Source: CAILKP01 sp038231815 (GTDB lineage: Bacteria; Planctomycetota; Phycisphaerae; Phycisphaerales; UBA1924). From it: a stretch of DNA of 41,993 nt. Each line of letters opens with the position of its first letter. Within the stretch, counting starts at the first letter, position 1. The stretch is taken from assembly GCA_038231815.1 (NCBI GenBank), contig JBBRKQ010000030.1, positions 1 through 41,993 of the forward strand. Reading direction: 5' to 3'. Both the position numbers and the translations under genes were made by a program. Shown piece by piece: positions 33,056 to 39,641 of the stretch. The notes under the pieces were generated by a model. That model worked only from the letters and a program-made list of their open reading frames with translations, was not told where the DNA came from and did no database searches.

Positions 33056-34240
33056 TTACTTGGCTCCGGCACCGGCCTCCGGGCGGTCTTGCTGGCTGCT
33101 GGAACCGATATCGGCGATGGCAAGGCGACCTTCCATCTTGGCGATGAAGGTTTTTTTACTGCCCTCCGACTGGAGGGTGACGCTTTCACCATCGCGGGCT
33201 GTGGAGAGGGCTTTGGCTCTCATTTCCATCTGAATTGTGCCGGAGATGATCCGCACTTTGACGGTCTCGCCCCGCTGCACGACGATGGGAGGCTGAACAT
33301 CACCACGGGTGACTAGGCGGCCGGTATCGATCCGGCGTTTGGCCGAGGCACCGATGATCCGGTCGCGACTGAGCGGCGCATCGGCGGCGGGTGAAATCCA
33401 TCGCGTTTCAACACGGATGAGATCTTCGGTGATGAGCTCGCCACGGTCGATCGGAGCACTGACAACGGCGACGGTGCGTTTGAGCTCGACCCTCGCGGCC
33501 AGGGTGCGGTAGTCAATAATCCCATCGCGGCGGCGGAGTTCGATGCGCAAGGGGATACGGGTGGTGCCGGTGGATGCCTGAGGAAGTACGGTTACTTCAG
33601 CGACTTCACCGATGGGCAAGTCCAAGTATTTCACGGCGGGGGTATTGTCATACTCAGCGCGAAGATCATCGACGGCGACCTCGTACATCGCGGCGAGGCG
33701 CTGGCCGACAATTTCACGGAGCGTGGGGCCGTTACCCGTGTCGTACAGGGATTGGGGAACACCGGAGGGGGTGAGCGAGACTGCACCGTTGACGGTGCCG
33801 GCAACTGGCCCGCCAAGCGGCCCGGCGGAGCGGCCATCGAGCGAAGGCGCAGAACCTGCCGGTGCGGCATGCCCATCGGTGGCGGGCCTGGCATCATCAG
33901 AGACCAAAAGCCGCGTACGTGAGCCGTGGAGGGTAACTTTGGCCCAATTCACACCTGCGGAGTCAAGGGCGGTGCGCACTTGCTGCACATCAATTTCTCC
34001 ACCAACTGATTGCCCATCGGATGCGGGTCGAGGAAGAATGACAGTCTTCGAGAGCTTTTCCGCATCATCACCGGTGATGACGGCCAGATCAGACAGCAGC
34101 ACGGCAGCGCCTGGCCTGGGCTCTGCCGAGCGCTTCATGGTAATGAGGGTCTCGGCCTGTGCGGTGCGCACCGTGGTGCCGCCGGAGGCGACCAGAAACA
34201 AGGCTGTAAGGTACGTTGAAAGACGGATAATCTGCTTCAT
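33056..34240 (-). CDS. flgA: Flagellar P-ring assembly chaperone FlgA
   Basis: A 394-residue periplasmic chaperone for P-ring assembly. GGGAGC lies 5 nt before the ATG at 34240 and the protein starts with a signal peptide (MKQIIRLSTYLTALFLVASG). The C-terminal 190 residues carry the SAF domain and its partner: VSAPIDRGELITEDLIRVET, IIGASAKRRIDTGRLVTRGD, PIVVQRGETVKVRIISGTI and MRAKALSTARDGESVTLQ. The N-terminal half contains a second beta region and a Gly/Pro/Ala-rich linker, making the protein longer than enteric FlgA (about 220) but like other two-domain forms. It lies between flgG and flgH on the same strand. Confidence 0.9.
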   Translation of the reverse strand: MKQIIRLSTYLTALFLVASGGTTVRTAQAETLITMKRSAEPRPGAAVLLSDLAVITGDDAEKLSKTVILPRPASDGQSVGGEIDVQQVRTALDSAGVNWAKVTLHGSRTRLLVSDDARPATDGHAAPAGSAPSLDGRSAGPLGGPVAGTVNGAVSLTPSGVPQSLYDTGNGPTLREIVGQRLAAMYEVAVDDLRAEYDNTPAVKYLDLPIGEVAEVTVLPQASTGTTRIPLRIELRRRDGIIDYRTLAARVELKRTVAVVSAPIDRGELITEDLIRVETRWISPAADAPLSRDRIIGASAKRRIDTGRLVTRGDVQPPIVVQRGETVKVRIISGTIQMEMRAKALSTARDGESVTLQSEGSKKTFIAKMEGRLAIADIGSSSQQDRPEAGAGAK

Positions 34241-34397
34241 CGCAAGCTCCCGCGATTGACACTTTGGTGTACAGGTTTAGTATGCAGCGAAGTCTCCGAC
34301 TTGCTGCGACGAAAAGGCGACTTACTCCCCCACTGCTTTCTGATTGGCCGCCGCGTGCTGCTGGGGCCGGTGGGTTCTTGGCGTTTACCCCACGGCA

Positions 34398-35204
34398 TCA
34401 GCGCTTGAGGTTGGCGACGGTTTTGAGGTTCTCATCGGCAGCGCGGATGGTCTGGCTGTTCATCTCGAAGGCACGCTGGGTTTTGATGAGGTTGATGAGC
34501 TCCTCGGTCGGATCAACGTTGCTGTTTTCCAGCACACCTTGCTTGAGCTGTCCGCGCTGGTCGGAGGCGGGGTTGCCGGAGACGGCATTTCCGCTGGCGC
34601 TGGTCTCGACGTAGAGGTTCTCACCGACGGCGCTCAGTCCGGCGGGGTTGATGAAGGTCGCCAGCTCGATCTGGCCAACCTCCTGAGGCTCAACATTGCC
34701 GGGGATTTGAGCCAGCACCTTACCGGTGGCATCGACGGTGACGGCTGTAGCGTTTTCCGGGATGGTCACGGGTGGTTCAAGGCGGCGGCCCTGGTCATTG
34801 GCCATGACGAGTTGGCCTTGGCTATTGACTGCGAATGTGCCCGCACGCGTGTACGCGGTGCCATTGCCAAGGGTGGGCTGGACGGACACTTTAAAGAAGC
34901 CATTGCCCTCAATAGCCACATCAAGCTCGCGGTTGGTGTTGATGAGCGCGCCTTGCGCGAAGCTGAGTTGGGTGCCCGAAACACGGACGCCCAGACCGAC
35001 CTGGAGGCCGGTGGGCCGCTGGTCACCGTTGGCGTTCTCGACACCGGGCTGAACACGGTTGGCGTACAGCAGATCCTGAAAGTTTGCCCGAGAGGACTTG
35101 AAGCCCGGCGTGTTGACGTTGGCCAAGTTGTTGGCGATAACGTCCATGGATGTGTTGAGGGCGGAGAGACCGCTTGCGGCGGAGTGAAGTGCAATGGTGG
35201 CCAT
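34398..35204 (-). CDS. flgG: Flagellar distal rod protein FlgG
   Basis: A 268-residue rod subunit. The N-terminus MATIALHSAASGLSALNTSM with DVIANNLANVNTPGFK is the rod signature and fixes the start at 35204; the longer upstream frame is not plausible. FlgG-specific segments are LQVGLGVRVSGTQLSFAQGA, ELDVAIEGNGFFKV, YTRAGTFAVNSQGQLV, VGENLYVETSASG, and the C-terminal helix ENSNVDPTEELINLIKTQRA to ADENLKTVANLKR. No Shine-Dalgarno sequence is present; an excellent sigma54-type element starts 27 nt before the ATG. It is the first gene of a flgG-flgA-flgH run and diverges from the 78-residue ORF and the flgF-like gene. Confidence 0.95.
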   Translation of the reverse strand: MATIALHSAASGLSALNTSMDVIANNLANVNTPGFKSSRANFQDLLYANRVQPGVENANGDQRPTGLQVGLGVRVSGTQLSFAQGALINTNRELDVAIEGNGFFKVSVQPTLGNGTAYTRAGTFAVNSQGQLVMANDQGRRLEPPVTIPENATAVTVDATGKVLAQIPGNVEPQEVGQIELATFINPAGLSAVGENLYVETSASGNAVSGNPASDQRGQLKQGVLENSNVDPTEELINLIKTQRAFEMNSQTIRAADENLKTVANLKR

Positions 35205-35231
35205 GACGGTGCCAACGCAATTGGCGTGCCG
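35205..35231 (-). promoter_or_regulatory. Sigma54 promoter abutting the flgG start
   Basis: Minus strand CGGCACGCCAATTGCG at 35231-35216: GG (35230-35229), N10, GC (35218-35217), and TTGC all match the sigma54 consensus; only the first T is C. The predicted transcription start (35205) is one base before the ATG. Confidence 0.7.
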
Positions 35232-35409
35232 CAGAAAGCAGAGTTTGGTGGTGCATGCCGAGGTGTGGGGCGATGGCCCTAGCCAAACGCATAGAGCGAG
35301 TGAAGTTAGAGTGGAACCAAGGAGAGACTCTTGGCGTGGTGTGGTCTCTGGGCCTGGAAGAGAGGCGTGGGACGTGGTTCGCGCCGAGTATTTCTCAGCC
35401 CGGCGTCTG

Positions 35410-35435
35410 TGGCACACCGCTTGCGAAGGTGGGGC
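35410..35435 (+). promoter_or_regulatory. Sigma54 promoter abutting the 78-residue ORF
   Basis: Plus strand TGGCACACCGCTTGCG at 35410-35425: GG (35411-35412), N10, GC (35423-35424) with a full TTGC. The predicted transcription start (35436) is the A of the ATG. It is divergent from the flgG promoter. Confidence 0.7.
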
Positions 35436-35672
35436 ATGCAACCCTCTCGTCTGTTTCGAATTGATGATCTGCTCGAAGACAACGCCCCGGCGAATGATGA
35501 TGCAGCGCCCGACCGTCCATCGCTGATGCATGTGCCGACTGCAGCGGAGCTGTCGCGGCAGATTCTGCGCCTCGCCGCGATGGCGACCGTGGAGCACCAG
35601 CGGATCACGCGGAATGTGGATGCTTGTGCGGCCGAGAATGCGCCCGGCAGTTCAGCGAAGCGTGCAGCATAG
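35436..35672 (+). CDS. Small protein of unknown function upstream of flgF-like gene
   Basis: A 78-residue ORF (MQPSRLFRIDDLLEDNAPAN to SSAKRAA) that matches no family I recognise. It is mostly hydrophilic: an acidic N-terminal part, a likely helix in the middle (TAAELSRQILRLAAMATVEH), and an Ala/Ser tail. It has no signal peptide or membrane segment. Support for it being real comes from context: a near-perfect sigma54 element ends at its ATG, and the flgF-like gene follows 43 nt downstream. A purine-rich GAAGGTGGGG also precedes the ATG and could serve as a ribosome-binding site if transcription starts further upstream. It may be a flagellar regulator or chaperone; this is a guess from position only. 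Confidence 0.6.
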   Translation: MQPSRLFRIDDLLEDNAPANDDAAPDRPSLMHVPTAAELSRQILRLAAMATVEHQRITRNVDACAAENAPGSSAKRAA

Positions 35673-35715
35673 TTTGTGACATCACCACCCCACCATTGCC
35701 AGTAGGAGGATCCTC

Positions 35716-36498
35716 ATGCAATATGGAATGTATCTTGCCGCTTCAGGAATGCTCACCGGGATGCACCGTATGGATGTGCATGCAAATAACCTGGCGAACG
35801 TTGAAACCACGGGCTTTAAGCTTGACACGCCACTGCCCCGGCAGCGACTGCCCGAACGTGAAGAGTCCGGGCGTGCGGGGCTGCCCTCAAACAAATTGCT
35901 GGAGCGGCTGGGCGGTGGCGTGCTGATGAGTCGGCCGCGGGTGTCGCTGGCACAGGGCACGTTACAGCCCACGGCCAATGCTTTGGATGTTGCGGTGCAG
36001 GGGGATGGCTTTCTTGTTGTCCGCGACGGGGTTGGCAACGGGCCCGGGGCGACTGCGTTTACGCGCGACGGCAGGCTGACGCTGGACTCAAGCGGAAAGC
36101 TGGTACAGGCATCGAGCGGGAGACCGATTTTGGATACGGAGGATCGCCCAATTACGCTGGCTGATGGCCCGCCGATCGCGATTGATAAATCAGGAACCAT
36201 CCGGCAGGGTGGTGAGATTGTGGGGCAGATTCAATTGGCAACGATTGAGAACCCGAGCCTGCTGCGAAAGCGTGGTGAGAACATGCTGGCCGCGGACCAG
36301 GCCACGATGGGCCGCAAACGGGCCGCGACAAAGGCAACCCTTGAGCAGAACTCCATCGAGCGATCAACGGTTGATGCGGTCAAGGCGATGATGGCCTTTG
36401 GCTCAGCGGAGCGTGCAATGACTGGCAATGCGAAGATGATTCAAAATTATGACGAGATGATGAACCGTACGATTAATACATTCGGCAAGCTGGCATAA
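35716..36498 (+). CDS. Flagellar proximal rod protein, FlgF-like
   Basis: A 260-residue rod/hook-family protein. The N-terminal rod signature is MQYGMYLAASGMLTGMHRMD with VHANNLANVETTGFKLD. The central domain has LDVAVQGDGFLVV, FTRDGRLTLDSSGKLVQ and IAIDKSGTIRQGGEIVGQIQ, and the C-terminal helix is ATLEQNSIERSTVDAVKAMM to NTFGKLA. Family members FlgF and FlgG are similar; the canonical FlgG is the neighbouring divergent gene, so this copy is assigned to FlgF. AGGAGG is placed 6 nt before the ATG. It is the second gene of a short operon with the 78-residue ORF, split from flgG, whereas flgF and flgG are usually adjacent and codirectional. Confidence 0.88.
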   Translation: MQYGMYLAASGMLTGMHRMDVHANNLANVETTGFKLDTPLPRQRLPEREESGRAGLPSNKLLERLGGGVLMSRPRVSLAQGTLQPTANALDVAVQGDGFLVVRDGVGNGPGATAFTRDGRLTLDSSGKLVQASSGRPILDTEDRPITLADGPPIAIDKSGTIRQGGEIVGQIQLATIENPSLLRKRGENMLAADQATMGRKRAATKATLEQNSIERSTVDAVKAMMAFGSAERAMTGNAKMIQNYDEMMNRTINTFGKLA

Positions 36499-36631
36499 TC
36501 GCGGCGATCGCCCTTGCCCATTCGAGCGAGCAGCGACCGCTGGCAGCGGCTAACAGTGTGCGGGGGAGGCCGCTGGCGGCTGTTTGCCCGAACTTCGGCA
36601 CGGGGCTGGCAGCGCCACTATCCTTACAGTC

Positions 36632-37111
36632 GTGGCAAAGAAGAATAAAACCGAGGATAAAACGATCGAGAACCGCCGGGCGCGGTTTGAGTTTGCTATT
36701 GGCGAAACCATCGAGTGTGGCATCAAGCTGTACGGGCCGGAGGTGAAAAGCGTGCGGGAGGGCAAGGTAAGCCTGCAGGAGGGCTGGGTACGGGCAGAAT
36801 TGACGCCACCAAGTTTGTGGCTGCACCAGGTGAATATCGCCGAGTACGGCCCCGCTGGAAACATGCAGGATGCCCCAACGCGGACACGCAAGTTATTAGC
36901 GCACAAAAAGGAAATCGTGCGTTTGTTCCGGGCGGCGGATGTGAAGGGTGGCACCCTGGTGCCTCTGAAGATTTATTTTAAGAACGGCTATGCCAAGCTG
37001 CTGGTGGGCGTGGGCTCCGGGCGCGATCAGGCGGATAAGCGGCAGGTGATTGCCAAGCGGGAATCGGACCGAGATATTCGCCGGGCGATGAGCAAGAGAG
37101 TGCAGCACTAA
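36632..37111 (+). CDS. smpB: SsrA-binding protein SmpB
   Basis: A protein of about 159 residues that binds tmRNA and delivers it to stalled ribosomes. Family segments are KTIENRRARFEFAIGETIEC, IKLYGPEVKSVREGKVSLQE, RTRKLLAHKKEIVRLF, GGTLVPLKIYFKNGYAKLLV and the basic C-terminal tail KRESDRDIRRAMSKRVQ. The best start is GTG at 36632 (AKKNKTEDK); the ATG at 36584 adds 16 residues unlike the family. The gene follows the flgF-like gene by 133 nt and is followed by a strong terminator. The tmRNA gene itself is not seen nearby. Confidence 0.94.
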   Translation: MAKKNKTEDKTIENRRARFEFAIGETIECGIKLYGPEVKSVREGKVSLQEGWVRAELTPPSLWLHQVNIAEYGPAGNMQDAPTRTRKLLAHKKEIVRLFRAADVKGGTLVPLKIYFKNGYAKLLVGVGSGRDQADKRQVIAKRESDRDIRRAMSKRVQH

Positions 37112-37119
37112 ATAAAGAG

Positions 37120-37153
37120 GCCAGTTGGCTTGCACGCCAACTGGCGTTCTTTT
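37120..37153 (+). terminator. Rho-independent terminator after smpB
   Basis: A perfect 10-bp stem (GCCAGTTGGC with GCCAACTGGC), 6-nt loop TTGCAC, followed by GTTCTTTT, starting 8 nt after the smpB stop. Confidence 0.9.
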
Positions 37154-37201
37154 GAGGGGGCTTTGTCGCCGGCCGTGCCCATTGGCTCTTACCGGACCTG
37201 C

Positions 37202-37789
37202 TTACCGCACGGCGGACGCCGACGATGCGTGACGCCAAGAATCTTTGAGATTTGCGCTCGCCTGTTCCGCGGCGTTGTGATTGACGATCTTTGCTTTGTC
37301 CGCCGCTAGATCGGCAACGACGGCGTCGGGGACAAGCTCACTAATGGCCATAATCAGAGGCGGATAATCCATCATGTGCTGGCGGGTGAGTTCGGCAACG
37401 GCCGCATCATCGAGCGCCAGAGCGGTGGTGTGCAGCATGGCGGTGCAGATGCTGACGAAGCTGAGCGCGGTGTAATCATCGCGCAGCAGACGCGAGGCAC
37501 CCTCGGCGCGGGCCTTGCCGTACAGGCCCGCCAGAGCGCCAGCCACGGTGGTGAGCACGTCTTTCAGGCCGCCACCGACGGTGGCGCCGCCGACGCTTTT
37601 GAGATGAGCCTCCAGCGCTGTTCGCTGACGAAGCAGCACGTCGGTTGTGTTGGAAATGACGTGGTTTGCCCGCTCGATTCGCATGAGCCCTTCGTCCTTT
37701 GCCTGGCCGCTGACAGCGGTGGAGACGTGGTTTAACACTGCGATGAGGTCACCGAGATATTCTCTGATGGTTTCCTGGTTGCTGGTCAT
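37202..37789 (-). CDS. Uncharacterised all-helical protein
   Basis: A 195-residue cytoplasmic protein without a signal or membrane segment. Five or six helices can be predicted (ETIREYLGDLIAVLNHVSTA, LLRQRTALEAHLKSVGG, DYTALSFVSICTAMLHTTAL, QHMMDYPPLIMAISELV). The pattern of a four-helix bundle with a DYTALSFVSICTAMLHTTAL segment recalls ferritin-like proteins of the YciE/YciF kind, but the Glu and His ligands expected for a di-iron site are not evident, so this is only a tentative fold comparison. AAGGA lies 9 nt before the ATG at 37789; a longer frame begins at 37834. It stands alone, convergent with smpB. Confidence 0.7.
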   Translation of the reverse strand: MTSNQETIREYLGDLIAVLNHVSTAVSGQAKDEGLMRIERANHVISNTTDVLLRQRTALEAHLKSVGGATVGGGLKDVLTTVAGALAGLYGKARAEGASRLLRDDYTALSFVSICTAMLHTTALALDDAAVAELTRQHMMDYPPLIMAISELVPDAVVADLAADKAKIVNHNAAEQASANLKDSWRHASSASAVR

Positions 37790-38010
37790 TGAACAAATCC
37801 TTAAGGGCGGGTTGTGTGGCGAAATCCGACGCATCTATCTTCGCGTTGCCGAGCGGAGTCCGCGGTCGGGATTGTTCCCTGATCAACCCCGCTGCCTGAA
37901 TTGCAGCATGCCTTTGCAAGCCGGCATTTCACGGCGGGATCGACCTTTGCGAAAGTGCCCGGAAGGGGGCGTTTGGCAACGGGGCGGCCGGCGTTGCTAC
38001 CCTGCTTTCT

Positions 38011-38358
38011 ATGTCCTCAGCCCACCTGAAGTGTGACCCATCCGGCGGCGTCCTTGTTGCCGCGGTTTTGTGTGAAAAAATCAGTGAATACGAGGCAAAC
38101 GTGCTCGAGCCGGAGCTGAAAACGCTGGCTGCGGCACACCAGAACCGGTTGGTGCTGGACATGAAGGATGTCCAAATGGTCGCCTCGGTGGGGCTGGGCA
38201 TGCTTGTTCAGCTCAATCGCACTCTCAAGGCGGGGGGTGGTAAGTTCGTACTGGCAAACCTCAGCGACAACATCAAAAAGGTGATGAAGCTGACCCGGCT
38301 GGATTCGGGCCTCACCATCGTGGCGACGGTTCAGGACGGTATTGCCAAGGCGAAGTGA
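38011..38358 (+). CDS. STAS-domain protein (anti-sigma factor antagonist-like)
   Basis: A 115-residue single STAS domain, the fold of anti-sigma factor antagonists and other partner-switching regulators. Beta strand and helix order fit: GGVLVAAVLCEKISEY, NRLVLDMKDVQMVASVGLGM, LNRTLKAGGGKFVLANLSDN and a final VATVQDG. At the loop where SpoIIAA has Asp-Ser-Ser, this protein reads Ala-Ser-Val (MVASVGLG). The Ser that is normally phosphorylated is therefore replaced by Val, so control by a kinase at that site is doubtful. purN starts 9 nt after its stop, so the two are probably cotranscribed. The partner is unknown. Confidence 0.85.
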   Translation: MSSAHLKCDPSGGVLVAAVLCEKISEYEANVLEPELKTLAAAHQNRLVLDMKDVQMVASVGLGMLVQLNRTLKAGGGKFVLANLSDNIKKVMKLTRLDSGLTIVATVQDGIAKAK

Positions 38359-38367
38359 CTTCTAACC

Positions 38368-39015
38368 ATGCCCGCCAACATTTGTATTTTGCTCTCGGGT
38401 GGTGGCCGCACGATGGTAAACCTGCAGCGACAAATCGCCGCGGGATTGCTGGATGCGCGAATCGTGCGCGTGATTGCGAGCACCAACTGCCCTGGGTGCG
38501 AACGGGCCCGGGAACTGGGTGTTGAGCCGATCGTGCTCGGCGGCACCATTCCACGGGAAAGGCTCGGGGCACTCATGGCCGAGGTTCAAGCGGACTTGGT
38601 CGTTTTGGCGGGTTACCTTAAGAAAGTTGAGGTTCCGGTGGGATTCACCAATCGGGTGGTGAACATTCACCCGGCTTTGCTGCCGGCGTTTGGCGGCAAG
38701 GGAATGTTTGGACATCACGTCCATGAGGCGGTTATTGCCCATGGGTGTAAGGTCTCAGGGTGCACGGTTCACCTTTGTGATGACCAGTACGACAGCGGCC
38801 CAATATTGGTCCAGCGGACCTGCCCGGTGCTTGAAACTGACACGCCTGCGATTCTGGCCGCTCGGGTTTTTGAGCAAGAATGCGTGGCCTACCCGGAAGC
38901 GATCGCAGCACTGTTGGAAAATCGGGTACATGTTCGGGGTGGGCGTGCGACAGTCGCGCCTGCGGAGCCCCACGAGCGACTTGGAGCCCCATCGCCCGCC
39001 CGTGGACAGTCGTAA
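38368..39015 (+). CDS. purN: Phosphoribosylglycinamide formyltransferase
   Basis: A 215-residue enzyme that transfers formyl from 10-formyl-THF to GAR in purine synthesis. The N-terminal loop ICILLSGGGRTMVNLQ binds substrate phosphate. The catalytic trio is present: Asn99 and His101 in VVNIHPALLPAFGGKGMFG, and Asp142 in DQYDSGPILVQ. GCTVHL and ECVAYPEAI also fit. The C-terminal 25 residues (RATVAPAEPHERLG to ARGQS) extend beyond the usual end. It follows the STAS gene by 9 nt; no purM or purH is nearby. A related formyltransferase cannot be fully excluded but the length and motifs favour PurN. Confidence 0.9.
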   Translation: MPANICILLSGGGRTMVNLQRQIAAGLLDARIVRVIASTNCPGCERARELGVEPIVLGGTIPRERLGALMAEVQADLVVLAGYLKKVEVPVGFTNRVVNIHPALLPAFGGKGMFGHHVHEAVIAHGCKVSGCTVHLCDDQYDSGPILVQRTCPVLETDTPAILAARVFEQECVAYPEAIAALLENRVHVRGGRATVAPAEPHERLGAPSPARGQS

Positions 39016-39442
39016 ATTGGTCCATCGAGGGCGATTGCTTACCAGTTTACGGATTCGGCTGCATCCTGAGGGCTACCGTTCGCGAACCGGTTCGTTGTAC
39101 AGCTGCGTAGGAGATTGGTGTTTACCGGTTGGCTTCCCCCACACCCGCCGCGGCCACCTAGAGAGTGACGCTTCCACATAACACAGTACTACGGCACGGA
39201 GTTGCCTCAGCGTACCTGACGCACGGTCGGACTTTGGCCAGACAGGAGTGAGGCTGGGCAGCGCTTACCGGATGATTTAAAACAAACCGAAACACCAGTT
39301 TGAACGAATAGAAGTGGCCCTGATGAAATGGTTCCTCCGTGGGGGCCTTTGCACCGATAACCTCGACCGCTTCTCCGATCACCAGCAACGTGTTTTCCAC
39401 CCGTGTTTGGGAGTCTGAATCGCCCCTGCCTCGCATATTCGA

Positions 39443-39464
39443 CCTCGGTGATTGTGCACCGAGG
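39443..39464. repeat. Inverted repeat
   Basis: A perfect 8-bp inverted repeat CCTCGGTG/CACCGAGG with spacer ATTGTG. There is no T tract, so it resembles an operator or RNA hairpin rather than a terminator. Confidence 0.6.
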
Positions 39465-39483
39465 TATTGACGTTCGCACCAAG

Positions 39484-39567
39484 TTTTACGGTCTCACCAT
39501 TTTTACGGTCTCGCCATTTTTACGGTCTCGCCATTTTTACGGTTTCACCATTTTTACGGTCTCGCCA
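39484..39567. repeat. Five 17-bp tandem repeats
   Basis: Five head-to-tail copies of TTTTTACGGTCTCGCCA (the first lacks one T; variants have CACCA for CGCCA and TTT for TCT). They end 74 bp before the ATG of the large secreted protein. There are no spacers, so this is not a CRISPR array. Confidence 0.9.
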
Positions 39568-39641
39568 CGTCCTCTGAATTTCAACCGCCGCACCATTAGG
39601 CCTTGGCCTAGCCCCCCCCGCGGCACGAAACGGAATCATCC

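Larger units (their letters stand above)
39016..39641. other. Gene-free region before the cyclophilin-domain gene
   Basis: 626 bases with no convincing ORF. It contains an 8-bp inverted repeat (CCTCGGTG, 6-nt spacer, CACCGAGG) at 39443-39464 and five 17-bp tandem repeats at 39484-39567. Its base composition looks less GC-rich than flanking genes, with A-rich patches such as AAAACAAACCGAAAC. It must contain the promoter of the downstream gene; a small RNA cannot be excluded. Confidence 0.5.

Noticed and set aside
34344..35282. Long 312-codon plus-strand ORF overlapping flgG
   Set aside because: It is antisense to a clear flgG, matches no family and reflects high-GC codon bias.
39484..39567. 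CRISPR array
   Set aside because: The 17-bp units abut with no spacers, and no cas gene is present.
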